DNA of 64,000 nucleotides. It comes from Lineus longissimus (lineage: Eukaryota; Nemertea; Pilidiophora; Heteronemertea; Lineidae). The stretch spans positions 17,794,001 through 17,858,000 of the forward strand of contig NC_088316.1 of the NCBI RefSeq assembly GCF_910592395.1, in the 5' to 3' direction. Position numbers and translations under genes: made by a program. Below are positions 1-12,600 of this stretch, piece after piece (position 1 is the stretch's first letter; every line of letters begins with the position of its first letter). The notes under the pieces are model-generated. The model ran no database searches, was not told the DNA's origin, and was given only the letters and a program-made list of their open reading frames with translations.

Positions 1-2240
1 TTGCAAAGTGTCTGTAAAACACACCACATTTTACTAGCTTTCAAATAAAACGGCACTGCCAGGCAAAATTAAATTTTTCTACCGTAAAAATAACGAAATC
101 AGGATGGCTACATCAGAAACAGAGGCAAACACTGGCGGCAAATGCTTTGAAAACGCAACTTCCTTCATCTTTAATTTTCAATTGCTGATATCCATGTCTT
201 CACATGTTCAAAGCTAGGCGCGCTTCTCACAAGTTATAAGAGGCGTTATTACAAAACTGCCGGGAAGGATATCATCTTTTAAACACAGTTAGTTTCAACA
301 ACAAGCGAGCATTCTTATGTTCTAACAGAATATTTCAAAAGGTAGTGAAAAATTTTCTCATATTTTGTCGTCTGAACATCGGAAAGAGACAGCATTCCCA
401 AGGCAGCGATGAGATTTAGAGGGATTTCTAGGGATCGGGTTTAAATTTTCCATGGTCATAGCTGATATGCTGTATAATTTATCAGCGATTCCTTCGAGTT
501 TCCTGACTGTTTGGTTACAGAAAGCTGAACAGACACTGGTGTCTAAAAAAATTCTAAAACTCCTTGGTAACGTACAATGTAGCACTGTTTACAGTATATA
601 ATGCACGGTGCCGCGTTTTAGTGGCAGTTGTTTTTGTAAAATAACCGCAAAATCTTGAAGTAGTCAAAAGTGCAAGACGTCAGTTAGTTTGAGATGCTAG
701 TTTTGATACCTTACCTTAAGGAATTGATACCTTACTGTCGGTATTGGTTATTCATTCCTCCTGTCGCTAGCTACGAACATGACGTTGTTAAGTTGAGATG
801 TTGGGAGTCGGAAGATGCAGTTCTTAAGTACAACCAATGATACGGTTACCTCAAAAAAATTGCTCACTGAAGGGTGTTTTTTGACGTCATGTTTGCCAGT
901 AATCATCGACTGCATCGTCTGACTCAGTGGCGTCTCCTAATTCAGCAAAGACTGACTCGATTCGCAATGACAAGTCTAAGCAGGATAAGGATTAGCTGTA
1001 ATACCGCTAAAAGCGATGAGATTATGTAGCAAAATATTGTCAATGGATTCCATTTGATTATCTGTGCATTCTCGATATCGAAAACCCCAATCACATTTGA
1101 TAACGTGACTTTATTGAACGAACGCATGTATTAGTATAAGGCCGGGTTAACATAAAAGTCACCTTAATTAACGCGTGAACTGCAGAATGAACAAGTTATA
1201 TCCAAAGTGAAATCTACATAGGCCAAATCTACAGCCAATACGGGGGGGGGGGGGGGGGGTGCGGTTAATTATCGCCGAGTTAAAGTTAACACTTGAACAT
1301 CAATTCCCTTTGTCTCTTTTCATACACAAAAAACTCGCTGAGTCATTCCATACAGCAAATATTCAGAAATATATATTTTCTTTTGAAAACACATTTACTG
1401 GAAATCGTCCTTTTTGGTCAAGAAGAGGTGTTAAGAATACTGCTAAATACGGCAAGAGATGCAAAGGCGAGATGGTTACAGTATGACACTTCGCAAAATG
1501 CATATCATTTGGAAATAGTTCGCATAAACCTTTGCAATCTGGTACAAAACCAGCAGTTGAAAATATTTTAAAAATATTTTTTTGACATATGGAGCATAAA
1601 CAATACTTACCGATCCTTTGATCGATGGGGAGGGGACCTTCTGCAGTTCTGCCTCTTCATTATATATTCAAAGAAATAATTTGCATTCACCTGCAACATT
1701 TAATTGAACAATGGAGATTTTTCTGCCGGGAATTAGCCTATACTTTATCCTTTTCCACAGAACACGAAAAATTCAACTTGAACTTATGAACAAAATTAAG
1801 TTAATGTTCAGATGCCAACCAATCGATCAAAGAGAACCACAGCTGTGGAATTCATGCTGCCAACAGACAATTCATATTGTTCATCCTGATATATAATAAT
1901 TACTAAAATATTGAACAGGATGGATTTCTATCTGAAAGAGACAAAGAAAGCTTGGACATCTGTGCAGGTGGTGTGCGGTGTACTAGACATGTAACGTACC
2001 AATTGCATAAGCTCATCTACATGCATGACTTGCTTCCATCTATTTTATTAATGTGGCGAAGTATTTGGGACTTAACTGGAAGAATTCTGGACTGAGGATA
2101 CCGGTCCCTGTTTTATATGAGCCAAGCTTTGCAACAGTAGACAGTGTTTCTGACTGATTACATTCAAAGGAATTACAGAAATACATTGCTAAGTACTAAA
2201 TTCAATTTCTCTGCAAGGCGACAAGGAGCAGCCTATAAAG
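1..2240. other. Intergenic DNA upstream of the GT31 gene
   Basis: No gene is recognised here. The open frames are short and look like chance frames. A run of 18 G lies at about 1242-1259. The last few hundred bases should contain the promoter and 5' UTR of the glycosyltransferase starting at 2241, but I see no convincing core promoter motif. Confidence 0.5.
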
Positions 2241-3500
2241 ATGAGGTCGTTTTACCTTCGTTTATTGATAGCCATTGTAACTTTGAATGTTTTATTTTTT
2301 CTTTATTTCGTTTCGTTTCGTCAGCACAGGCGAATGTGCGTGGACGAAGCGAATGTTGGATTAAAGTCTGGACGAGCTTTCGAGGGAGATATCACAGAGA
2401 AGTTGGCAAAGATTCGTTCTACGGTAAACGAAGTACAACCTGAACATGAGAGTCCGACAACAGAACCAGTTCAAAACAAGATAACGTCTCAATTAAAAGC
2501 TGCAGATTTGCTTGACACCCTGAACTTGAAAACTATTAATGAGAAGACAGCCGATATGTTACACCAAGCCTCACTCTCAGAGCACGACCAGGTTTTGTCC
2601 CCTCCTTCGTGCGACGAGGATACGTTTCTTCTCATCTTGATAGTGGGTCACGTTGGACATTTCCAGCGCCGAGCAGAGGTAAGGCAATTCGTCAAGATTG
2701 AGCCTCATCGGGGGAAGAAAGTTCGGTTAGCTTTTATGACGGCGCGAGCGTACGAAACGAGTACAGACGGAAAACTGCGAAAAGAAAGCTTGGAGTACAA
2801 TGACATCATCCAGGCAAATTACAAGGAAGCCTACCGCAATATGACTCGTAAGACATTGGAAGTCTTAAAATGGACAGTGACGAAATGTTCACATGCGAAA
2901 TTCATGGTAAAAATGGACGACGATGTGGTCATGGTCTATCAACACATTGTCGACTACGCCATCGGTTTAGAGGCACAAAATGCCACCTTGGTATATGCAG
3001 GCAGACCCCACCATCAACTTATCCCTAACAGAAAAAAAAAAAGTCCGTGGTACATCTCTCATGAGGATTTTAAAAATGAAACTTATCCACCCTTCACCAG
3101 TGGGTTCTTTGTTCTGCTGTCTGGAGACGCTGTTCGAAAAATGTACCATGCATCTTTCCACGTCCCACGAGTCTACGGCGTGGCAAGGCAGACATTTCGT
3201 ACAGATGACGCTTACTTTGGGGTCCTTGCACGATACCACGATATCAAATTGACGAAGGCGTCCTATGTTATTTACTCGTGGGCCAACGTAGAACGGGCGG
3301 TGGAGAAGGATGTATGTTTCCTGGTCAAGCTAATAGCTTCACATGCAGGTGTACATGGGAACCATGGCGCGTTTAGAGGATACAGCAAAATAGTCAAGTA
3401 CTTGAAACAACTTGAGAATATGACCGCCGCGGAGGTAGAGGCTTGTGAAAAGAAGAAACTTGTGCTTCCAATGAGCTTAAAAAACGATCTCGAAATATAG
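2241..3500 (+). CDS. Beta-1,3-galactosyltransferase-like glycosyltransferase, family 31 (intronless)
   Basis: This is a 419-residue single-exon protein, predicted to be a type II Golgi membrane enzyme that transfers galactose or N-acetylglucosamine from a UDP-sugar in beta-1,3 linkage. Residues about 7-25 are a hydrophobic signal anchor after a short basic N-terminus. A low-similarity stem runs to about residue 125 and the GT31 catalytic domain fills about 129-345. Visible family motifs are RRAEVRQF (143-150, the RRxxIRxTW region with the usual TW missing), EYNDII followed by the KTL helix (about 185-208), the metal-binding DDD at 226-228 in KMDDDVV, the YPPFTSGFFVLLSGDAV block (282-298) and TDDAYFG (321-327), the acidic catalytic loop. 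Four N-glycosylation sequons start near 200, 247, 279 and 393. The ATG is preceded by AAG and starts immediately before the signal anchor. Donor and acceptor specificity cannot be told from sequence; B3GALT and B3GNT subfamilies are both possible. Confidence 0.9.
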   Translation: MRSFYLRLLIAIVTLNVLFFLYFVSFRQHRRMCVDEANVGLKSGRAFEGDITEKLAKIRSTVNEVQPEHESPTTEPVQNKITSQLKAADLLDTLNLKTINEKTADMLHQASLSEHDQVLSPPSCDEDTFLLILIVGHVGHFQRRAEVRQFVKIEPHRGKKVRLAFMTARAYETSTDGKLRKESLEYNDIIQANYKEAYRNMTRKTLEVLKWTVTKCSHAKFMVKMDDDVVMVYQHIVDYAIGLEAQNATLVYAGRPHHQLIPNRKKKSPWYISHEDFKNETYPPFTSGFFVLLSGDAVRKMYHASFHVPRVYGVARQTFRTDDAYFGVLARYHDIKLTKASYVIYSWANVERAVEKDVCFLVKLIASHAGVHGNHGAFRGYSKIVKYLKQLENMTAAEVEACEKKKLVLPMSLKNDLEI

Positions 3501-3505
3501 AGATA

Positions 3506-3640
3506 CAGTAGAACCCCTCTATCAAGGACACCCTCTTGACTGACAAGTAATGTCCTTGACAGAGAATTGTCGTTGATCCTAATCCTTGATTGATGTGTCC
3601 TGATGTCAAATTGAATGAGAAATTTGTTGATAAAGGGGGA
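3506..3640 (+). mobile_element. Pogo/Tigger-like MITE fragment, copy A
   Basis: Begins CAGTAGAACC after a TA dinucleotide and continues with a motif shared with copies near 8192, 10488 and 38521 (ctctat-aaggacaccct, tgactgacaagt-ttgtcctt, gtcctgat, gtcaaattgaatg). The start CAGTAGAACC and TA flank are typical of pogo-type Tc1/mariner non-autonomous elements. The right terminal repeat is not recognisable. It begins five bases after the stop codon of the glycosyltransferase, so it forms the start of that gene's 3' UTR. Confidence 0.6.
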
Positions 3641-4049
3641 AAAGGTGGACAGAGAAACTTGGCGAGATTACGATACGACCATGTTTTATCATGTTGATGA
3701 TACAACGATCTTTTTCCGCCGCAGTTGGCCTTACATTCTAAGATAGCCCATTGAAATAGGCTCTGTTCCGCTGTACATCCCTCTGGTGGAGGTGGGCTTG
3801 TCGATCTAATTCTTAGATTGCTTGGACTAAGTGGCGCTCCTGGCATTCTCTGAAGAAATCGGATGTACTCAGTGGAGGATTAAGAGATTTAGAAGGAAAA
3901 GGAGAATGGAGATCATGAAATCCTGGTGAGATTCAGAATATTCTCGGTGCAAATCAACATCTTGGCAACATGCGACTTCAAAACAACGATTTGGCACTTC
4001 ACTGTGTTGAACTCAGATTGTTTGATGAAATTCGTTAAAAAATGCAGAT

Positions 4050-4055
4050 AATAAA
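4050..4055 (+). terminator. Polyadenylation signal candidate for the GT31 gene
   Basis: AATAAA about 550 bases after the stop codon; a second one at 4353-4358 is an alternative. No transcript evidence. Confidence 0.35.
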
Positions 4056-5689
4056 AACGATTTCCTTCATTGGGATGAAGCGATCATCTTAATAGCTTGA
4101 AGCGTCGCTGTAATTGCTTGATGGTATCGTCATCCGATAAAACCGACTTTGTGCGCACTTGGCAAATGTTTTATCTTCCTCTTCATTCCTTCACCGTGAT
4201 CGATGACATTTTTTATCCCCCCGGACACCTGTTACGTGCTATTTAAAGCGGAATTCGATGAAATTATCGTAAACCTCTGTACGATGATTATACCAAACCA
4301 AAAAAATTAATTGATTAAACTCAAACGGTGACTTATTGCACTTTGGTGGTAAAATAAAGTTCGGGTAATCTAGTCTTTTGCCTTTTAATATCCTGGAGGA
4401 TCACGGTTCCGGATTCACAGATCCGTCGGTTCTTCCTAGGGATTGGTGTAACACCAGAGCGCAGTGCTATGGTCCACAGGTGGCTTTTAATAAGCTTTTT
4501 ATACGGGAATCTATCATGAAATACAAAGTTCTGCGAACGGCTAGTCTTTTTTTTAAATTCGAGATAGTGGTTCGCATCAAAGAGTTCATGTCTAGACGCT
4601 TTGGCATCGGGGAGTGTTCCGGTGATATCAAGGAGCGGCTACTGTTTACATTTTTAAAGTCAAGAGGGTAAAAACCCACGGCCTCATAAATATTCAGCAT
4701 TCCGTTATATTCTTATATTCAGCATTCGGTAACGTTTTTGGCTGTTCCCAATATTTCAGTGTATCATACAATAGAAAGCTGGGGATCATGACCATGACAC
4801 AGAGAAATACGTGTCAATCTGTCTCAAAAAAATGCGGGGAAGCGCTCAAAATCGGAAAAGCTGATGAACGTTTACCGGCATTTTTACCACGTTGCCCATT
4901 TGGCGTTCACAAAAAGCACCGGTTTCAGTTTATTGATTATTGCTGGTACACCAGACGGAATCAGTTCATGTGAATAAATTACTTAAGTGCCCATTGGCCA
5001 ACTCTAGTGACCTCTTGGTGATAATAACATCGATCCTCATCAATCATTATCGGTTAAGTAATTGGAAATAGCCATCAGTAGTAATCGATGGGTTTAAAAT
5101 CCAGGCTTTTAGCCAAATTAAAGTACCTACTATAGTGTCAGAATCTTTTGGGCATCGAAACTTAACAGTGACTTGTATTCATTTATTCTTGCTACTATAG
5201 ATCGGGTGGTCCAGAAAAAAACGAAATCCAAATATTTTTTTCACTTGTTTTTTTAACTTTGAAAATTTTCAGAATTTTGAACCTGCCGTTGGATTTCTAT
5301 TAGCCTATACTTTTCCAAGATTACCGGTAAAGACTACAGTGATAGTATACATGCTCCCTTAAAGATACAGTCCATTCTTGTCTATTATGGACACGTCTAC
5401 TCATCAAAATTTCTTAAAACGCAGAGTTGATATCTTAAAGATTAAAATAAACGTGTAACGTGGTATTTGTGTCTGCTGAGCAATTATCCGAATTAATTGA
5501 CCGCCGCCAAGTTTGGCTCAATCGCAAGCTTACCACACAAAAATCCGGTTGCGTTTTAAAGGGACAATATATTAGCTAGGCAGGCAAGATAAAGTTACAC
5601 AAAGTCGCCAGGAGGGGTCTCTCACATCTCACAGTACGTCGAATGATTCACACTTGTACGCGGAATATAGTAGTGCTGAATCTGACATG

Positions 5690-5774
5690 ACCCAGGGCCC
5701 TTATACTCTGTATATTAGTCACCTGAAGATGGTCAAATTAGCCCCTCTGCTCCTGCCTATAGTCCCCCTTTTAA
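5690..5774 (+). repeat. Dispersed short repeat, copy 1
   Basis: Shares with 14819-14896 the order: tgtatattag / tagtcacctgaagat / aatttgacccc / ctcctgcctatag / ccctccttt. A shorter third copy is at 10914-10948. Identity is high over an 80-base core but no terminal repeats or coding sequence are visible, so the class is unknown. Confidence 0.55.
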
Positions 5775-6034
5775 GTGCACTGCGATTTTAGTCGCAGCTG
5801 ATGTCAAACACGATTAAAATCGCTTGTCTGCTGATTGTTCAAAGATCGTTTGAAATATCACTTAGTTATCATTAGCCAATCAGAAGTTAGTATAATCGAT
5901 TATTAAAACAATGGGCGATGCGAAATCACAGATACATTTGGGCGTTGTCAACATTTCACTCTTTTGGACATCTCCGAGAGCGAGCGTGCGGGAATATTTT
6001 TTGAGAAATAAAAGTATAAAAAACTGGATTTACC

Positions 6035-8103
6035 ATGGGGTACCTATTGATGGTGCTAGTTTTTATTGCTGTAATTGCAGGTAAGAGTAAAATGCATATA
6101 TGAGCGAGTATTGCGTTAGTGTTTAAAGCATTCTTTTCCCGGCCTTCTTGTTGTGAATCTGTCCTAACAAGACCAGTTTTAGTATGAATGGAAATTATAG
6201 TCTAACACCACATGGAATCTCTCTCCGTGCGACTCGGTAAGTAAAAGAATGATTTTTTTAATGTGTTGCGACCGACTTTCTGTGGCAGGGCTCGGTTGTT
6301 CCATGCAGAACCCGGTTGTTCAAAACAAATGTTGACATTCACGTTGGCTTTAACTTAATTTAGCGTTATCTCCTCCTAACGCCATAACGCCAGCGTTAGT
6401 GACAAATGTTGCTTTGGACAACAGGGCCCCGCTAGGTAAGTTGAAATGCCGGCCTGAGTGTTGGCATGCATGGGCATCGGTTCTCCAGGTTGCTGTCTAC
6501 GTCATTTCAGTAACAGAAAGTCATAGGGGACTTCTTTCAGGGCAGATTCCTTCCGAAAAAGTCCGAATCGAAAATCGATGTGCGGCTGATATTCAATTTA
6601 GCCACCATGGCAGCCATCTTGAATTTCCCTCCGTCAATTTCGGGAAATATTTCATCTCATCGAGACCTTTTCTTCTGTGCATTGGAGTGGAGATCATTAT
6701 GGGAAGGTCGAAGGCCACTGAGTCAACCATAAGTATGTATAACACTGCTGCATCACATTGCTTTGGCCTTTATTATTCATGATTTTAATGACCACCGAAG
6801 ACCTGCCGAGAAACATCACTAATCCGATTACTAGCCAATGGAGAAGCCACACTATCGTCTGCGCACAAAATAAAGAGATTAACAAGGTACCGCACCCATA
6901 GTTTCATGCATGATATGTGGCAAGCAGTCATGATTCTGATCGCCGCAAGACTTTGACAAACCCGACCACATTCGACGATCCTCGCGCGCGGGGGCATTTG
7001 CGGAATTGGATCACATCTATAATGCTGGTGTTAAAGTTGGAAAAAGTGTTTCCTATAGTAACCTGTTCAATGGGCTATCATCTTGACCCTCAGTGTATTG
7101 GCTTTTCTCAACTTCCAGACAACGCGCGTCAATATGGACGGAGGCTACGGAGGTTCAGTATAATGGGCTATTGACCAAAGTTTTATTTTTCTAAATCCTT
7201 GTAGGGGGCCAAACAGAAGATACCAGCAACTGTTACAGTTGTGCGTATACAGAAGGCCATCCAGAGAACGAAACGCTAGATGGCTTCGTCAAGAAAATCC
7301 TACCACGAGGAACCGTTGCACCACTGAGCACCATTTGTGCATTGAAGCCAGTCCCCAAGAGTTACCTCATCTATTGTGGCTTTGCTGAAGTAAAGGCCGC
7401 CAACAACTGTAAGACACCTTCAGTTGACGATAGTGGTTTGGATTACTGTACCAGAAGCTGGTGTTATGTGAGTGTTGTTTCTACTAACAACGAGTTTTTA
7501 AACCATCAAAATAGTTTACTGATTAAAGGCTGACAGCTTTACCTTTCATTCAGAGCCCCTTGTTGTTTGTTTGGGGGGCGAAATGGTTCGGGGACACCAT
7601 TGTCATAATTCCCCGAATCCGCTGACCGAAAAACACGTTTTCCAGTGGTTTTCCAGTCGTCTCTGACGTCATCATAATACATCACCAAGTAGCATGTGCA
7701 CAGCCCGTAGATTTCCCATTAGCAATTAACAGTACTAACCGCACTAAATTTAAACTTCAGTCGAACTTTCCTTACTTTCAGCTTCAGCTGAACTTGAAAT
7801 TTAAACATCAGCTGAGCTCAATTCAAATAGGGCAATTGACCAAATCGGAGCGCCGGCCATAGCCCAGATTCTCTGATTTTGTCTTCTTTCTTTTGACAGA
7901 AAGCTGTCTGGAGACTTGGAACGCAGGAGGCGATCTTTAGAATGTGCTTACCTGATGGAGAGGTGACCGAAGAACACGAAGTGTCTTTCGCTAGTATCAG
8001 AACGTGTCAAGGAGACAAGTGCAACACCGGCAGCCATGTTGGATTTAATGTGATACTTGCTCTAGCTGCGGGTCTGACTGGACTCTTACTCATATTCAAT
8101 TAA
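6035..8103 (+). CDS. Ly6/three-finger domain protein with probable GPI anchor
   Basis: Three exons are inferred: 6035-6080, 7205-7467 and 7900-8103, with donors GTAAGA and GTGAGT and acceptors TTGTAG and TTGACAG. Together they give 170 residues in one frame. Residues 1-16 (MGYLLMVLVFIAVIAG) form a signal peptide. The mature part begins near an N-C-Y-S-C motif, carries spaced cysteines (CAL, YCGF, NNC, DYC, SWC, RMC, TCQGDKCN) and ends with the family signature CxxDxCN, followed by a hydrophobic C-terminal segment (VILALAAGLTGLLLIF) with no basic tail. That architecture is typical of secreted or GPI-anchored Ly6/uPAR-type surface proteins. The pattern C-Y-K-A-V, then G, then R-x-C, resembles the Quiver/Sleepless branch, but this is only a resemblance. 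Ligand and role cannot be inferred. Exon 1 rests on the signal peptide and a matching phase-1 donor. Confidence 0.8.
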
Positions 8104-8191
8104 ACATGCTACTTATTTCGAGTGTGATACGTAGGGAGAGAAGGATGTTGGCTTTATCAGATCCGCCTAAAGTTCTTTGAATATACATATA

Positions 8192-8370
8192 CAGTAGAAC
8201 TATCTCTACTAAGGACACCCTCGGGACTGACAAGTGTTGTCCTTAATAGAGAGGTGTCCTGATTAGAGAGGTCAAATTGAATGGAAAGAACCAATTTGAG
8301 ACCAAAACTAGTGTCCTTAATAGAGAGGTTGTCCTCAATAGAGAGGTGTCCGCTAAGGGAAGTTCGACAT
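8192..8370 (+). mobile_element. Pogo/Tigger-like MITE, copy B (most complete)
   Basis: Starts CAGTAGAAC after TA and contains repeated blocks of the form gtccttaatagagaggt in both halves. The left end (ctctactaaggacacc) and the right end (ggtgtccgctaagggaagttcga) are imperfect inverted repeats. It has no coding capacity. It is in the Ly6 3' UTR and belongs to the same family as copies at 3506, 10488 and 38367. Confidence 0.65.
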
Positions 8371-8626
8371 GTACATGTATTGTGAAGGCGGCTTTTAATC
8401 ACTGCGTCTAATCACAATCTTTACATCGTAATTTTACCTATGATGGGCATAAGTATTATAATTTGATGAACAAGTCTGAATCCTGCCCCCAACTATACGA
8501 TGCCGCAGTGTGGATCCTATTGGTTATCAAAGAGCGCCGCAGAGGGGACATGGTTAGACGTATACTCATAGATAAAACTCCAAAACCCTGTAAAACCCTG
8601 AAAACTGACGTCAATCTTGTTAGCTG

Positions 8627-8632
8627 AATAAA
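8627..8632 (+). terminator. Polyadenylation signal candidate for the Ly6 gene
   Basis: AATAAA about 520 bases after the stop codon, downstream of MITE copy B. Confidence 0.35.
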
Positions 8633-9323
8633 TGTCTTCGGGAGCTAACTGGTTTTCGAATTTTTCTGTTATTCTCAGTGTGTTTTTCATTACTATGAAA
8701 GTTGTTGATACGACGCGGCCGATAAGCTGACATCCAACGACGGAACCCTAGCGGCAAATCGAAGACCTAGAACCAATATTGTATATTGTGGACCTTTGAA
8801 GCGTCTCCGAAGGACTTATCATGTATATATTTTAGTTTTATAGGCCTACCTCTTTTGATATGTGAGGCTGGGTGTTATTTTTTCAAACTTGGAAGAAATG
8901 ATACATCTCAGCTGTGTATTTGCTTTGATATTTCAAAGCACTTAATTGATATTCATTCTAAATAATGTTAGACCCTTCCAATGTCTCCTGTTGCCATCTG
9001 TTGCTGTTTGTTGAAAGCACAAATATCAGGAATATCACATCAAAAAAATCATTTAATTCGTGAAGACAATGTAACTTTTCAAATCTAGATTCATGAGAAA
9101 TATCTTTGATATATCTACTATGACATCCTCTCTGATATACTTCTAAATATCATACCATAGAAGAGGTATCATTACAAGAATATTTCAAAATGTCCAAAAT
9201 GTAAACCATGGGAAATTTAAACCTTTTTTGAATTATATCCTGACCCCAACTGCCCTTTCAGCCTGGACCCCGAAGCTGTAAGTGTAATTTTGTCTTGTAC
9301 AGCTGAAGGACCATTTGAAGGTT

Positions 9324-9495
9324 GTGTCAATGTCTTCCCAACCTGGCGAGATAACCAGCTGGAAGAGGTTGGTTGTTACACGGGCTGTCCTGTCGTCTCC
9401 AAAGGTGTCAAGGTCTTCCCAACCTGACCAGATAACCAGCTGACAGAGGATAGTTGTTTCAGAGTTTGTAGGTTGTGTCAATGCCTTCACAATCT
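9324..9495. repeat. 81-base tandem duplication upstream of CRPPA
   Basis: The block gtgtcaatgtcttcccaacc...gataaccagctg starts at 9324 and recurs at 9405; a third, shorter copy (gtgtcaatgccttcacaatctg) starts at about 9474. It lies 140-300 bases upstream of the CRPPA start codon and may be in its promoter or 5' UTR. The minus-strand open frame over it is a by-product of the repeat. Confidence 0.65.
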
Positions 9496-9630
9496 GAATA
9501 ATTCGTATTCCCGGCAAATGTGGAAAATATTGCCACTGGTTTACTTCTTCGCACATTTTGCACACGTTGTTGTGAGTTTGTATTGATTTTCTCCTATTTT
9601 TGTCACTTTCCACATACGATTGATGAAGTT

Positions 9631-12600
9631 ATGGTTGATTTTAGTGTTTGTGCTGTATTGCCCGCTGGTGGGTCGGGTCAGAGGATGGCCATGCCAACTC
9701 CAAAACAATACTGCAGTGTCCAAGGAAGGGAACTTTTCCTATACACAGTGGATGCATTTGAAAGGTTGGTGTATAAATACATAGGCCTAGGGCCAGCCTG
9801 GCCTACACTCCCACGCCACTGGTACTTGCACTTTTGCAAACTGTAATTCCGCAAAAAGTAAGCTGTGGCTAATTAGTGATTAATAATAACGTCACGTCAG
9901 TAACAAACATCATTTATGTTCCTCGAATACATGAATGCATAGCATTATGACTGATATGAGGGCATGTATTCTCTGGCTTACAATACAAGTGTCATTCCTA
10001 TAGACGACTTGTTGCATGACGTCTGTCTACAGTCCTGATATCGTTACAAAAAAACATCACTGGCGACATAGAATTGTCAGTGGGCTATACCTTCCCCAGA
10101 CACCACGAGCGATGTGGCTCTTACTTATACATGTCTTCCATTACACTAGTGCCTCCTGGATAGAGAAAGTTGTGCTCGTGGTCAGTCAAGACCGAATAGA
10201 CTTTGTCAAAACATTACTGGAGGAGAATGGACATAAGAGGACGGTTGTTGTGGAAGGTGGTTCATCTAGACATCACTCTATCAGGAAAGGAGTAAATGCA
10301 CTTGCTTCCAAACTAAATGGTAGGTATATGTTTTTTTGAGCTGAGGTAGGCCTGCTGCGTTGGCGTTGAGTTGATACCTGAGCTATTGCAGTGGAATCAC
10401 CACTAGCAGTAAGACTTGTAGCACACTATTCACCTCTTTCCTGAACAGTGCCCCTGGTAATGGAGCATTGTTGAATTAATTTTGCCAGAATTGGGACACT
10501 CTTTTGACTGATCAATGTTGTCCTTTAGACAGGTATCCTGATTACAGAGTCGTTTGTGAGGCATGGGTTATGTTATTTTTCATCCAATAAATTCTTTCTT
10601 AAAACAGTTTACTTGCCGAGATTCAATGTACACTGATGTATGACTGATCTCAAGCAATATATGTTTTCTACTTAATCCAGGACAACAGACTCCTGATGTC
10701 GTGCTCATCCATGATGTGGTGAGGCCATTTCTGCAGGAGGAGATTCTCAGGGAGGTGGCTGTGGCTGCTAGAGACCATGGGGTAAGCTCTGCTCATGTAA
10801 TTCCTTTAGCGGGAACTTTTGGATGTGATAAACCCCTGTATTTTGTATGGACTCTGTGGACTGGTATTCTGGTCCACAAACTCATTCCGGTGGTCACGAT
10901 TTTTTCACTCAGCAATTTGATCCCCTAGTTCCTGCCAATAGTCCCCCGAAGGGATGGTATGTCATTGTCATGGAGGCCGAAGGTACAACAGTTCACTTCA
11001 GAGAGCCGAAGCTGATAGTAATACCTGGAGAAGCCTATTCTTACTTTCCTGCTTACTTTGAAATATAAATAAATGTACTACATTTGTCGTTTCAGGCAGC
11101 TGGAGCAATCAAACCTTTGGTATCAACTGTTGTTGCCAGGGATGCAGATGGATTTCTGGAATGCTCTCTGGATCGGTCAAAATATCGAGCAAGCGAGATG
11201 CCACAGGGGTTTCGCTTTGATGTAATACACACAGCTTATAAAAAGGTACTGAACCCCAAGAACAAAAACTTATTGTCGAGCAAAACGAAGCCAGTAAACT
11301 AAGATTATATCTCAGAATTTTGTACATTATTGCACATAGAAATGCACCTAGAAATTATAATTGTTTCCTATCTTTTTAGTTTCTTTTGACACTTTGTTAC
11401 TCTCCTTTTCAGTGCAATGACCATGATATGGAATATGGTACCGAGTGCCTTCATCTTGCCCAAAAATACTCCGGGGTCACTCCAATATTGGTGGAAACCT
11501 CATATGATCTGTGGAAGGTGAGATGCTTGTCAGCAAGCCATGGATTATACATTACCTGGGTTGCAAGATAAAATGACATCAATTTCATTGTGGCCTACTT
11601 CAGTGGTCTTGTCACATTAGATGCTTATGACCATGCTATCTATTCCCGCTACCATTATCAACCTTTTCTTATTTCTAGGTCACATATCCTAAAGACCTTT
11701 ATGCTGCAGAAGGAATAATTAAAAGTAAGTGAAGAGCTTAGATCATTCCTAGTCTGATGAATACATGTATAAGGTTTATTAATAAAGGCAACTGTCGTTC
11801 CATTGCCTTCATCATTTGGTTCGTCTGTTACAGGTAGGATGAAAAGCACTGCCATAATATCAACTGAAGACACAGACGTTCTCTCAGAGCTAACGAGCCT
11901 TTTAAAATTGGATCTTAGTCAGGTAAATTGAACTCAAATTAAACCAGACTATTCTCCTTTTGCTCATCCTGGTTTAGGCACCAGGCTTCAAGAAAATCTT
12001 GGCTTTCGTCTCAATCGAAGGTTGACACATTCATACGGAAGTGACATACCCATGGTCACAAGCATCATGGCGGTGAAGGATATTGAACCAGCGGTGTTAT
12101 GTTTGCGACACCTTCGAACTACTGGACCATTCGGCCATGATGGTGTGGCATAAATGTTGAATTTAACTTCAAAGAACAACATCTCTCCGATTTTTTTCAG
12201 GTGGAAGTCTTCAATGAACTTAGCACCATTCCAGAACTCTTTCAGGATTCAATCATTGCTCTATCGAGTTATAAAAACATTCCTACAGTCACAGAACGCT
12301 GTCGAAAATATCTTCGACCTGGTGCCATTTTGGTGCATGTATGTTTTCTGAACAATCAACTTGACTCAAATGATTCTGTTGATCTACTACGGATGATGGA
12401 ACTTTTCAGAGGAGAGAATCAACCATGCATTATTGTGAATGTTGTTGTCTGCAAGGTAATTTTGATTCTAAACATGCTTTTACCGAGTTCAAACTAAAAT
12501 GATATCAAATCATTTCTGTCCAGATAGAATAAAATTTTCATCCAGATGATGTCCATCCACTACAGCCAGCAGTTATTTGGTAGTTTATTGGGGGTAGTTG

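Larger units (their letters stand above)
3641..6034. other. Intergenic DNA and 3' UTR region between the GT31 gene and the Ly6 gene
   Basis: Possible polyadenylation signals for the upstream gene are AATAAA at 4050-4055 and 4353-4358. An open frame at 4378-4671 (+) is not recognised and has no splice or family support. A short dispersed repeat is at about 5690-5774. The last few hundred bases are the likely promoter and 5' UTR of the Ly6 gene. Confidence 0.5.
8104..9630. other. Ly6 3' UTR and intergenic DNA before CRPPA
   Basis: AATAAA at 8627-8632 is a candidate polyadenylation signal for the Ly6 gene. A pogo-like MITE lies at about 8192-8370 and an 81-base tandem duplication at 9324-9495. 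Nothing else is recognised. Confidence 0.5.

Noticed and set aside
1242-1259. Poly-G run, with similar G or C runs at about 50281, 57091, 57400, 58430 and 62245
   Set aside because: Ordinary homopolymer tracts; too simple to assign a role, though a G-quadruplex is possible.
3394-3846. 150-residue minus-strand frame
   Set aside because: It is antisense to the end of the GT31 gene and runs into a MITE; no family resemblance or start context.
4378-4671. 97-residue plus-strand frame downstream of the GT31 gene
   Set aside because: No recognised domain, no start or splice evidence, AT-rich surroundings.
9233-9613. 126-residue minus-strand frame
   Set aside because: It is generated by the 81-base duplication upstream of CRPPA and overlaps the CRPPA 5' region.
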